NCBI RefSeq assembly: GCF_900103365.1
Contig: NZ_LT629703.1
Location: forward strand, 1,178,001 to 1,242,000
Length of the DNA stretch: 64,000 nucleotides
Source of the DNA: Afipia sp. GAS231
Lineage (GTDB): Bacteria; Pseudomonadota; Alphaproteobacteria; Rhizobiales; Xanthobacteraceae
Direction: 5' to 3'
Below, one piece after another: positions 34,421 to 42,067 of the stretch; positions within the stretch are counted from its first letter, which is position 1, and each line of letters starts with the position of its first letter. The notes beneath the pieces are model-generated. The model was not told the origin of the DNA. It ran no database searches and saw only the letters and a program-made list of their open reading frames with translations. Made by a program: the position numbers and the translations under genes.

Positions 34421-35011
34421 TCAGAAAAACGTGGTCAGATTTTTGGCCAGCAGAATGCTCTGTTCAAGCAATATCTCGCGTCTGGCGATCTTCCAGCCCT
34501 TGTCAGTGAGGCGCAACGTGTCGTGGCGGCGCCCGACAAAGGTGTAGGTCTCGTATTCGACCCGGTTCTGGTAGACCAGAAAGCGCGAGGTGACATCGAG
34601 TTCGCGCGCGTCGCCGATCTCTGGCCGCGCAGCCTTGATCTGCACGTTGCTGACCATGTGGGTGATCCGCGACAGCGGCTCTTCGGCATAGTGGACGCCG
34701 GTCAGGATCTGATCGACGCGCTTGGTGAGCGTCCATTTGTCTTCATCGAACCAGCTGATGCCCTCGCCCTGTCGGGTGTTCTCGCGCGCGGCCTGCTGGC
34801 CGAACTTCACATTGCGCCGGATCGGCATGAAATAGCAGATGTCTTCGGCGAGCAGGTCGAGCCACTCCCGAAAGCGGCGCTCGTCGAGCAAGTCGGCCTC
34901 TTGGTAATAGAAATCCTCGACATCGGCCTTCAGCCGGTAATAGGCCGCCGATCTTTCGATCGAGGAATTCGCGGCCGGTAGCCGCTTCTGATCTTCAATG
35001 GTCGCCGTCAT
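34421..35011 (-). CDS. Aromatic-ring-hydroxylating dioxygenase beta subunit
   Basis: A 196-residue small subunit of a Rieske dioxygenase (NTF2-like fold): DVEDFYYQEADLLDERRFREWLDLLAEDICYFMPIRRN, then the strand-rich half with VSNVQIKA and RREILLEQSILLAKNLTTFF. It is structural in the alpha3beta3 oxygenase. It follows the SDR gene by 15 bases. GGAGAAGTGCC precedes the ATG. Confidence 0.92.
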   Translation of the reverse strand: MTATIEDQKRLPAANSSIERSAAYYRLKADVEDFYYQEADLLDERRFREWLDLLAEDICYFMPIRRNVKFGQQAARENTRQGEGISWFDEDKWTLTKRVDQILTGVHYAEEPLSRITHMVSNVQIKAARPEIGDARELDVTSRFLVYQNRVEYETYTFVGRRHDTLRLTDKGWKIARREILLEQSILLAKNLTTFF

Positions 35012-35026
35012 GGCACTTCTCCAGAA

Positions 35027-35833
35027 TTACGGAGCTGATTTTGCGGGAATGGGGCCGCCCTGCTGCGCAAAGCAGCCGACGTCGATCACGGTGCCGGACA
35101 GGGTTTCCGCCTCCGGCGACAGCAGGAACGCAACCACGTTGGCGATGTCGTCACCGGTGGCGACACGCCCTGCGGCGGTGCCGGGCGCGCTTTTGCCGAA
35201 CCGCGCGGCATCGCCGCCGACGCGGCCGAGACTCATGCCGCTGACAATGCCGCCGCCACCGGGAATGACGGTGTTGACGCGAATACGCTGATGAAAGAAG
35301 TCGTAGGCCATCGCCGTGCTGAGTGCGGCGACGCCGCCCTTGCTCGCACTGTAGACCGCCATGTTCGGCTTGCCCCAGCCGGCGCCGGACCCGATGTTGA
35401 CGATCGAGCCCCCGCCCTGCGCGATCATGTGCGGGACGGCGGCGCGGCTGGTCAGATAAGGCCCTTTGAGATTGACGGCGATGATGCGGTCGAAAACCTC
35501 TTCATCGGTGTCGAGGACGGTGCCGAGCGGACCGATCGCGGCATTGTTGACGACTGCGTCGATGCGGCCAAAGCGCGCGAGCGCCCGCTCAACCACCTTG
35601 GCGACGTCGGCCGACAGCGACACGTCAGCCTCCATCAGTTCTGCGGCAAGGCCGCGTCGCCCGAGTTCTTCGCGGAGCCCGGGGATCGCATGCTGCGCCG
35701 TACTGGAAACCTGGGGCGCTTCCAGCCCGAAAGCCACGACCGAATGGCCGCGTTGCGCCAGGCCCAGCGTAATTGCCCGGCCAATGCCAAAGGTGCCGCC
35801 GCTGACGAGGACGACTTTTGCCGAGACGCTCAC
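35027..35833 (-). CDS. SDR, probable dihydrodiol dehydrogenase of the operon
   Basis: A 268-residue short-chain dehydrogenase with VSGGTFGIGRAI, NNAAIGPLG, catalytic Ser in VNIGSGAGWG and YSASK. The start is GTG at 35833, which overlaps the alpha-subunit stop as GTGA. Its place between alpha and beta genes suggests it oxidises the cis-dihydrodiol made by the oxygenase, as in other ring-hydroxylating pathways. This is inference from context. Confidence 0.9.
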   Translation of the reverse strand: MSVSAKVVLVSGGTFGIGRAITLGLAQRGHSVVAFGLEAPQVSSTAQHAIPGLREELGRRGLAAELMEADVSLSADVAKVVERALARFGRIDAVVNNAAIGPLGTVLDTDEEVFDRIIAVNLKGPYLTSRAAVPHMIAQGGGSIVNIGSGAGWGKPNMAVYSASKGGVAALSTAMAYDFFHQRIRVNTVIPGGGGIVSGMSLGRVGGDAARFGKSAPGTAAGRVATGDDIANVVAFLLSPEAETLSGTVIDVGCFAQQGGPIPAKSAP

Positions 35834-37179
35834 TCTGCGGCCTGCCGGTTGCCCGCGGGCGTGCCCAGCAGTTCAGTCCATTCGCCACTATTCATGTAAG
35901 TGGCCCAGCGACGATAGAAACCGCGCGCAATCTGCTCGGTGACCTGCGTGCTCACCTCCCCGCCCAAATGATGGTCGGTGACGTAGGCGCCCATCGACTG
36001 CTGGTAGTTGAAGGGATAGCGGCGCGCGACGGTGCCGGTGCTGGCCGCAGTCGCATACAACCAGTTTTCCATGTCGTCCTGTTCGGTCATCCCGGCGGGA
36101 CCGGAGTAACGCATGTAGTAGCGGCGCAGATAGTCCTTGGCCTCCTTGGGCGCATCCTTGTCGACCAGGAAGAAGCGCCAGCCTTCAGTCGAAGTTGGGC
36201 TGTGCGGATGCCAGGCGCAGAGACCGCGCGGCTGCCGACCGTGATAGGAGGTGTTGGGGAAGATGGTGCCGACAAACGGCAACAGTTTTGCCTGCTCGCC
36301 GAGCCGTCGCTTTCGTTCCTCGAAACAATGCCGGAAGTATTGTTCCAGGATCGGATTGTCGAGAAACGATTCTACATATTCGTCGGCATCCGGCTGGATC
36401 GCCGAGTGCACGCCGTGCCCTTCGGGAAAACTGATCCAGACATGCTGCGCCTTTTCCAGTTCGTCATCGCGCCGGCCCTTCTTGCCGGCCGCAGCACTCG
36501 GACCGATGCCGATCAGGTCGACCGACCGGTGACTGGGATTGTGATAGGTATCGCCGAGGAAATTTTCCGCCGCAAACTTCCAGTTGGCGGGGAATACCCA
36601 TTTGTGCACACCGATCACCTCGGAGCCGCCCTCGCGGCCATCGCGGCAATCCAGTGCCTGGTCGAGATGAATTTTGGCCTTGCCGAGATAGGTGATGAAA
36701 TCGGGCGCGTCCTTGTCCCAGGTCGCCCAGATCGAACCCTTGTAGTTATGGAGCTTCGCCACCGCGACCAGCGAGTTCGCCTCGCGGTCGAGCACCCCGT
36801 CATACAGGTTCCGATGCAGTGGAACGCCTTGCAGCTTGCCGTCGGTGGTGTAGGTCCAGCTATGATAGGGACAGGTGAACAGCGAGGTATTGCCTTGCTC
36901 GTAACGGCACACCTTCATGCCGCGATGCCGGCATGAATTGAGAAAGACGTGGATTTCGCTTTTCTTGTCACGGCAGAGGATGACGGATTCTTCGCCCATC
37001 CGCGACGTGTAGAAGTCGCCGGGGTTCGGAACCAGGCTTTCGTGACCGACCAAGAGCCACGCCCGCGTGAACACCTTGTCCAGCTCTTCTTTGTAGATGT
37101 TCGCGTCCACGAAAATTTCGCGGCTGATGAAGCCGTTGTTGACGTCGACGAGTTGGTCAAAATCGTTCCGCAAGGTCAT
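35830..37179 (-). CDS. Rieske aromatic-ring-hydroxylating dioxygenase alpha subunit
   Basis: A 449-residue catalytic subunit. The Rieske [2Fe-2S] site is visible as NSCRHRG (about residue 91) and CPYHSW (about 112), and the mononuclear iron site as NFLGDTYHNPSH (about 210-222) plus a C-terminal Asp in TEQDDMENW. ATG 37179 has GGAGGAAGGC in front. A TTG at 37200 is weaker. It leads alpha-SDR-beta-small-small. No ferredoxin or reductase gene lies in the operon. Confidence 0.95.
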   Translation of the reverse strand: MTLRNDFDQLVDVNNGFISREIFVDANIYKEELDKVFTRAWLLVGHESLVPNPGDFYTSRMGEESVILCRDKKSEIHVFLNSCRHRGMKVCRYEQGNTSLFTCPYHSWTYTTDGKLQGVPLHRNLYDGVLDREANSLVAVAKLHNYKGSIWATWDKDAPDFITYLGKAKIHLDQALDCRDGREGGSEVIGVHKWVFPANWKFAAENFLGDTYHNPSHRSVDLIGIGPSAAAGKKGRRDDELEKAQHVWISFPEGHGVHSAIQPDADEYVESFLDNPILEQYFRHCFEERKRRLGEQAKLLPFVGTIFPNTSYHGRQPRGLCAWHPHSPTSTEGWRFFLVDKDAPKEAKDYLRRYYMRYSGPAGMTEQDDMENWLYATAASTGTVARRYPFNYQQSMGAYVTDHHLGGEVSTQVTEQIARGFYRRWATYMNSGEWTELLGTPAGNRQAAE

Positions 37180-37229
37180 GCCTTCCTCCACGTTCACCAA
37201 TCCACGCCGCTCGACGCGGCCGTGGCCGC

Positions 37230-38462
37230 TTATTTGTCCAGTCTGCAGCCGCCGGCGTCCTCGGGACGAAACGCCTTGTCACCGGGAATGACGGAGATCT
37301 TCTCGTAATAGTCCCAGGGATATTGGCTCGCTTCGGGCTTCTTCACCCGATACAGCGACAGATCGTAGATGACGCGGCCGTCGTTGCGGACATGCGCAGG
37401 CCGGCCGAAGAAATCGACCGGCAGCTTGCGCATCTCGGCATTGACGGCTTTGGCTTCATCGGTTCCGCCGGCCTGAACAGCCTTCAGATAGTGGCGCACC
37501 GCGGCGTAGGTGGCGGCCTGCAATTTGGTCGGCTCGCGCTTTTCGATCGCAAAGAAGCGCTTGGCGAAGGCCCGCGAGCCGTCGTCCTGGTCCCAATAAT
37601 ACTGGGCGGCGATGTACATGCCCTGGGCATCCCTCAGCCCGATCGAATGAACGTCCGAAATGAAGGTCAGCATCCCGACCACGGTCTGGCCGGATTGCTG
37701 AAGACCGAATTCATGCGTCTGCTTGACCGCGTTGACAGTGTCGGCGCCGGTGCCGGCGAGCGCCACGACGCTGGCCTTGGAATTCTGTGCGGCCAGCAGA
37801 AAGGACGAGAAGTCTGACGTATTGAAGGGATAACGCACCACGCCGAGCACCTTGCCGCCGGCGTCGGTCACCGCCTTGGACGCATCCTTCACCATCGCGG
37901 ATCCGAACGAGTAGTCGACCGCGACGAAGAACCAGTCCTTGCCGATCCGGCGGCTGAGCTCACCGACCAGGCCGGCTGACAGCGCGTAGGTGTCGTCGGC
38001 CCAATGCGTGACGACGGGAGAACATTTTTCGCCGGTCAGTTCGGACGTTGCAGCGCCCGAGACCAAAGCGGTTCGATTGCTCTGCGTGGCAAGCCCCGCG
38101 ACGGCAAGGCCGACCGAACTGACGGCAAGATCGGTCACCGCATCGACATGCCCGATGTCGAACCACTGACGTGCAATTCCGACGGCGATATCGGGCTTGT
38201 TCTGATGGTCCGCCGAAATGATCTCGACCGGCTTGCCGAGCACCGTGTTGTGAAAATCCTCGGCCGCAAGTTTCGCCGCCGTCACCGAGCCGGGACCGCC
38301 GAGATCGCGCCCGCTGCCATAGTCACCCAGCACCGCGATGCGCACGACACCGTCGGAGATACCAGATCCATCCGGTTCGGCCTGCGCCACGGACGACAGG
38401 AGCGTCAGGGCCGCGATCGAGGATGCCGCCATACTCGCATGGGTGCCGCTGTACCGAAGCAA
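37230..38462 (-). CDS. Periplasmic ABC substrate-binding protein of the dioxygenase locus
   Basis: A 410-residue branched-chain-type binding protein with a signal peptide ending SVAQAEP. It is paralogous to the protein at 3873-5102 (shared ADHQNKPDI, TSDFSS, GLRDAQG, AVRHYLKAVQ). It lies upstream of the oxygenase alpha gene by 50 bases on the same strand, so uptake and ring attack are probably co-expressed. The start is TTG 38462, with GGAGG eight bases upstream. Met at 38432 is the alternative. No permease genes are adjacent. Confidence 0.9.
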   Translation of the reverse strand: MLRYSGTHASMAASSIAALTLLSSVAQAEPDGSGISDGVVRIAVLGDYGSGRDLGGPGSVTAAKLAAEDFHNTVLGKPVEIISADHQNKPDIAVGIARQWFDIGHVDAVTDLAVSSVGLAVAGLATQSNRTALVSGAATSELTGEKCSPVVTHWADDTYALSAGLVGELSRRIGKDWFFVAVDYSFGSAMVKDASKAVTDAGGKVLGVVRYPFNTSDFSSFLLAAQNSKASVVALAGTGADTVNAVKQTHEFGLQQSGQTVVGMLTFISDVHSIGLRDAQGMYIAAQYYWDQDDGSRAFAKRFFAIEKREPTKLQAATYAAVRHYLKAVQAGGTDEAKAVNAEMRKLPVDFFGRPAHVRNDGRVIYDLSLYRVKKPEASQYPWDYYEKISVIPGDKAFRPEDAGGCRLDK

Positions 38463-38481
38463 TTTCCTACCTCCCGCGATG

Positions 38482-38498
38482 TGTCCACTAGATGGACA
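38482..38498. promoter_or_regulatory. Operator between the dioxygenase locus and the IclR gene
   Basis: A perfect inverted repeat TGTCCA-CTAGA-TGGACA lies 20 bases upstream of the binding-protein start and 87 bases before the IclR start. IclR proteins bind palindromes of this size, so this is the likely control point of the divergent pair. An A/T-rich stretch 38498-38525 next to it could be the -10 region. Confidence 0.6.
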
Positions 38499-38584
38499 TC
38501 ATTATCATATTTCGATATACTATGGCCCTCAACCGGATGGTCAAGCGCCTTGTGCGCAGGCGGCCCTGCAAAAATTGGTGGTCG

Positions 38585-39445
38585 ATGACGAAGAAGCCCA
38601 AGGAAACGGTGAAGGAAACGGTGAAGACGGAAGCAACGAGTGCGGACAACGGCGCGGCCGGGGTGCGCGCCGTCGATCGCGCCATTGCCATCCTGCAATG
38701 CTTCACGCCGGATCAACCGGCGCTGAGCGTCATCGAAATCCAGAAGCGTGTCGGACTGAGCCGCCCCACCCTCTACCGGTTGCTGCAGACGCTGGCGCAG
38801 CGCGATCTCATTCTTGCCGAAGGCGATCCGCAGCGCTTCCGGCTTTCGCACGGCGTGATGAAGCTGTCGCATGTGTGGCTGAAGGGCCTCGACGTCGTCG
38901 CATTGGCGCGGTCGATCGTCGAAGGCCTGCGTGATCTCACCGGCGAGACCGCCGCCTTGTTCAAACTGCAGGAAGATCGCGGCATCTGCATCCTGGAATG
39001 CGAGAGCCGGCACATGCTCTCGATCAGCCGCGGCGTCGGCGATAGCTCGAGCCTCACCAGGGGCTCGACCGGCAGGGCCATGCTGGGGTTCATGGAGCCG
39101 CAACGCCAGGCGGAAATTCTCTCGACAATTCCGAGAGGCGCACAGCGCGCCAAGCTGGAAGAGGAAATCAAACTGGCGCGACAGCGGGGCTATGCGACCA
39201 GCCGCGGCGAGATCTTCGTCGGCGCGGTGGCGGTGTCCGCGCCCTATTTCGATCATCGCGGCAACGTCGTCGGCTCGGTCGGCATCTACGGCCCCAGCGC
39301 CCGCATCGACGAGCCAAAGATGCTCGAATATTCAAAACTGGCGCGCAAGGCCGGACGGGAAATTTCGACAGTCCTGGGGTTTGGGGAGAACGACCTGGCT
39401 GCGACAACGGACGCCGCATCGTCGCGGATTCACCGCCACCCTTGA
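38585..39445 (+). CDS. IclR-family transcriptional regulator
   Basis: A 286-residue protein: Lys/Glu-rich N-terminus with a KETVKETVK direct repeat, winged helix at about 22-85 (AIAILQCFTPDQPALSVIEIQKRVGLSRPTLYRLLQTLAQRDL), then an effector domain (GETAALFKLQEDRGICILECES...SLTRGSTGRAMLGF...AVSAPYFDHRGNVVGSVGIYGP). Earlier in-frame ATGs at 38492 and 38522 would place the start inside the operator palindrome or the promoter, so 38585 was chosen. Divergent from the dioxygenase locus, which it likely controls. Confidence 0.9.
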   Translation: MTKKPKETVKETVKTEATSADNGAAGVRAVDRAIAILQCFTPDQPALSVIEIQKRVGLSRPTLYRLLQTLAQRDLILAEGDPQRFRLSHGVMKLSHVWLKGLDVVALARSIVEGLRDLTGETAALFKLQEDRGICILECESRHMLSISRGVGDSSSLTRGSTGRAMLGFMEPQRQAEILSTIPRGAQRAKLEEEIKLARQRGYATSRGEIFVGAVAVSAPYFDHRGNVVGSVGIYGPSARIDEPKMLEYSKLARKAGREISTVLGFGENDLAATTDAASSRIHRHP

Positions 39446-39687
39446 CAGATTGAATCTTGGAAGCGGTGCGGAATCCGTCATTTCAAGGCTTGCACAATAG
39501 GACGGCACCGACGCGGGGCTTTTCGCCAGCTGGAAGGCGCTCCAACCCATTAATTTTGGAAAGTGAGCAAAATTGAACAGACCGAAGGAAAGCAGAAGGG
39601 TCAATCTGCTTGCATCACCGATCCGCTTCGGCATCCGTCCGGTGACTGAGAGTGCTGGAACGCTCCCGCCCAATGCAGGGAAGCATC

Positions 39688-39912
39688 ATGACTTCAGCCC
39701 AGCAGTTTCTGAGCGCTATTGAGCGCCGTCGCTGTCTCCATTGCCGGACGCGGATGATGCTGGAACGCGTGTCGCCGGGGCCCACCGGTTTCGAGCACAG
39801 GTTGTTCCAATGCCCCAAATGCGATCACGTCGAGATAAGCGTCATCGCATCGGACCCCTTCCAGTCGAAAGCAGTCGGATGGCTGGCCGGCGAACCCAGA
39901 GCACCGCATTGA
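39688..39912 (+). CDS. Small zinc-ribbon protein
   Basis: A 74-residue protein with CLHCRTRM (about residues 17-20) and CPKCDHVE (about 45-48), a two-knuckle zinc ribbon, and FQSKAVGWLAGE at the end. AGGGAAGCATC precedes ATG 39688. First of four consecutive small genes on this strand. Function unknown. Confidence 0.7.
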   Translation: MTSAQQFLSAIERRRCLHCRTRMMLERVSPGPTGFEHRLFQCPKCDHVEISVIASDPFQSKAVGWLAGEPRAPH

Positions 39913-39922
39913 GGTAACTTCC

Positions 39923-40183
39923 ATGCTCGAAAAACAAAACCAGGGCCCGCAATGCACGGCTTGCGGTTCTCCCATGAAGCTTTCGGCGATTGAGCCGAGC
40001 AGTACGGGCCAGGATTTGCGAACGTTTAGTTGCCCCATCTGCAAAAGAGTCGAGAGACATATCATCGAAAGTCTGGTGACGGAGGCCTGGCTGGAGCCGC
40101 GACGCACCATCAAAGGCCGCGGGGAAAACACCATCACCCACGAGATTGATCGCGGACGCATGATTCCGAAGAGGACACATTAG
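39923..40183 (+). CDS. Small zinc-ribbon protein
   Basis: An 86-residue protein with CTACGSPMKL (residues 11-14) and CPICKRVERHIIE (about 37-40). The spacing of the knuckles matches the preceding gene, so the two may derive from a duplication. GAGGTAACTTCC precedes the ATG. It starts 11 bases after the previous stop. Confidence 0.72.
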   Translation: MLEKQNQGPQCTACGSPMKLSAIEPSSTGQDLRTFSCPICKRVERHIIESLVTEAWLEPRRTIKGRGENTITHEIDRGRMIPKRTH

Positions 40184-40216
40184 ATTGGCTGACATCCTCG
40201 TAACCAGGTATCGACG

Positions 40217-40435
40217 ATGCGAAAGTTCTTTTTCGATATGAAAGACGGCGTCCCGACGCGAGACCGCATCGGGATCGAGTTCAACACGAATGCTGAAGCG
40301 ATCAGTCACTGCAAGGAGATCGCGCAGGACTTCCGCGACAACAGCCTGCGGGACGACAAGGACCTCGAGATACTGGTCGTCAACGAAAACGGGAGGGAGA
40401 TTCATCGCGAGTTTGTTCACCGCGAGCCGCAATAA
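40217..40435 (+). CDS. DUF6894-type small protein
   Basis: A 72-residue protein (RKFFFDMKDGVPTRDRIGIEFNTNAEAISHCKEIAQDFRDN...DLEILVVNENGREIHREFVH). The FFD...DxxGxEF...A pattern is the common rhizobial DUF6894 form. Function unknown. Confidence 0.75.
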   Translation: MRKFFFDMKDGVPTRDRIGIEFNTNAEAISHCKEIAQDFRDNSLRDDKDLEILVVNENGREIHREFVHREPQ

Positions 40436-40489
40436 AACCGGCAGGTCGGATTGCCCTGCAAGAACCCGCTCCAAACCGAGTGACCAAAA

Positions 40490-40696
40490 ATGATGACCAA
40501 CTCGACTCTCGAGTTCGAACGCTTGCTGGGAAAGGCCGCGCTCGCACTGTGGCCGGACCTGCCTCGCGACGTGCAGGAGATCCTTTTCGAAACCGCCGTG
40601 GTCGGCGACGTCACCATTCGAAACCATTTGGCTTCGTACCTGCACGACCACCGTCCGAAAACGGCGCAGCCATCAAAGTCGGCGCAGTTGGCGTAA
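40490..40696 (+). CDS. Small hypothetical protein
   Basis: A 68-residue mostly helical protein (STLEFERLLGKAALALWPDLPRDVQEILFETAVVGDVTIRNHLASYLHDHRP). The ribosome site is weak. Last of the small-gene run and followed by a terminator hairpin. No family recognised. Confidence 0.55.
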   Translation: MMTNSTLEFERLLGKAALALWPDLPRDVQEILFETAVVGDVTIRNHLASYLHDHRPKTAQPSKSAQLA

Positions 40697-40715
40697 AGCG
40701 GGCTGCAATATTGAT

Positions 40716-40736
40716 GGGGTGACGCCTTGTCACCCC
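40716..40736. terminator. Hairpin between convergent genes
   Basis: GGGGTGAC at 40716-40723 and GTCACCCC at 40729-40736 form a perfect 8-bp stem with a five-base loop. It lies between the last small gene and lpxD, which converge here. There is no U-run, so bidirectional termination is an inference. Confidence 0.5.
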
Positions 40737-40777
40737 GCTGCACGCATCGACACTGGCGGCTATTTCCGATCAGCCCA

Positions 40778-41836
40778 TCAGGATAATGGCTCGTCATTGA
40801 TGTGAAGCCGTTGCTCGGCGAGCAACTCGACCATCCTGTGCTGCCTGAAGAATTTCTTGGTCGGTCGCGCAGGAAACCCTGCCCAGCGCTCGCCCGCCGG
40901 AATATCCCGCGTCACCCCGCTCGCGCCCGCGATCTGCGCACCGTCTCCAATCGTCAGGTGCGGCGCGATGCCGCTTTGCCCTCCGACCGCGACAAAATTT
41001 CCCAAAGTGGTTGAACCTGCAATTCCGGCCTGCGCCGCGATGACGCAATTTCGGCCGATAACGACGTTGTGGGCAATTTGAACAAGGTTGTCGATCTTGC
41101 AGCCTTGCCCGATCACCGTGTTGCGTATCGAGCCGCGATCAATGGTGGTGTTTGCGCCAATCTCGACAAGGTCGTGAACGATGACGGCCCCGATTTGCGC
41201 CACCTTCAAATGGCCTTCACGGCCCAGCGAAAAGCCGAAGCCATCCTGTCCGATCGCGACGCCAGGGTGGATGATGACGTGATCGCCGACCGAAGCGTGC
41301 GTGATCGCGCAACCGGCACCGATCGAGCACGAACGCCCAATGACGACGCCAGGACCGATCACCGCGTTCGGTCCGATACAGGTGAATTCGCCGATTTGTG
41401 CGTCAGGCCCTATCATGGCGCCGGGATCGATGGTGACGCCCTCGCCGAGGATGGCCGTCTCATGGACAACAGCTCTTTCAGAGACGCCCGTCATTCCAAA
41501 GGTGGACCTCGGACTGGCCGCACCGGGATAGAGCAACGCCAGCACCAGACAGTAGATCCGGTACGGATCCGGCGTGACGAATTGAAATGTACCGGCCGGA
41601 ACAAACTCGCTGAACCGCGGCGACACAAGGCATGCCCGCGCCTTGGTGTTCTTGAGGTCATCGAGATATTTGCGGTTGTCCATATAGCACAGGTCGACAG
41701 CGGAAGCCGATTCCAGAGGGGCTACCGCCGAAATCATAAAGTCGATATTCGGACTGGACAGACCGGCAATCTGCGCAATTTCGCGACCTGCCAACACGCG
41801 GTGAGCAGTGAAGAATGGCAAAGCCTGTGCTGGCAT
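40778..41836 (-). CDS. lpxD: Solitary LpxD, UDP-3-O-acylglucosamine N-acyltransferase
   Basis: A 352-residue trimeric left-handed beta-helix enzyme that adds the second acyl chain in lipid A synthesis. An N-terminal uridine-binding domain (residues 1-110) is followed by hexapeptide repeats ([27 protein letters not shown] and on) with catalytic His in [10 protein letters not shown] (about 255) and a helical C-terminus. The housekeeping lpxD usually sits in bamA-lpxD-fabZ-lpxA. This copy stands alone, so it is probably a paralogue for an alternative acyl chain. Confidence 0.92.
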   Translation of the reverse strand: MPAQALPFFTAHRVLAGREIAQIAGLSSPNIDFMISAVAPLESASAVDLCYMDNRKYLDDLKNTKARACLVSPRFSEFVPAGTFQFVTPDPYRIYCLVLALLYPGAASPRSTFGMTGVSERAVVHETAILGEGVTIDPGAMIGPDAQIGEFTCIGPNAVIGPGVVIGRSCSIGAGCAITHASVGDHVIIHPGVAIGQDGFGFSLGREGHLKVAQIGAVIVHDLVEIGANTTIDRGSIRNTVIGQGCKIDNLVQIAHNVVIGRNCVIAAQAGIAGSTTLGNFVAVGGQSGIAPHLTIGDGAQIAGASGVTRDIPAGERWAGFPARPTKKFFRQHRMVELLAEQRLHINDEPLS

Positions 41837-42067
41837 GGTGCTCTTTACGTTGAATGCGTGGGTAGAGCGCCATGCAAACTTGTGGATCGGGTGCGGTCAG
41901 CCTAGCAAATCGCCGGCCCGGATAGTGCTTTATTTTGTTTCCAGCGACGCTCAAAGGGCCGCAATCCGGACCCGGCCACGTCTTGCTTGCGTCACAAACG
42001 CCTCGCGGCTCCCGGCGATGGGCTCAATGGTGAGACGTTGTGCCGTCTGCGCTGAGGCGCAGCGCCC

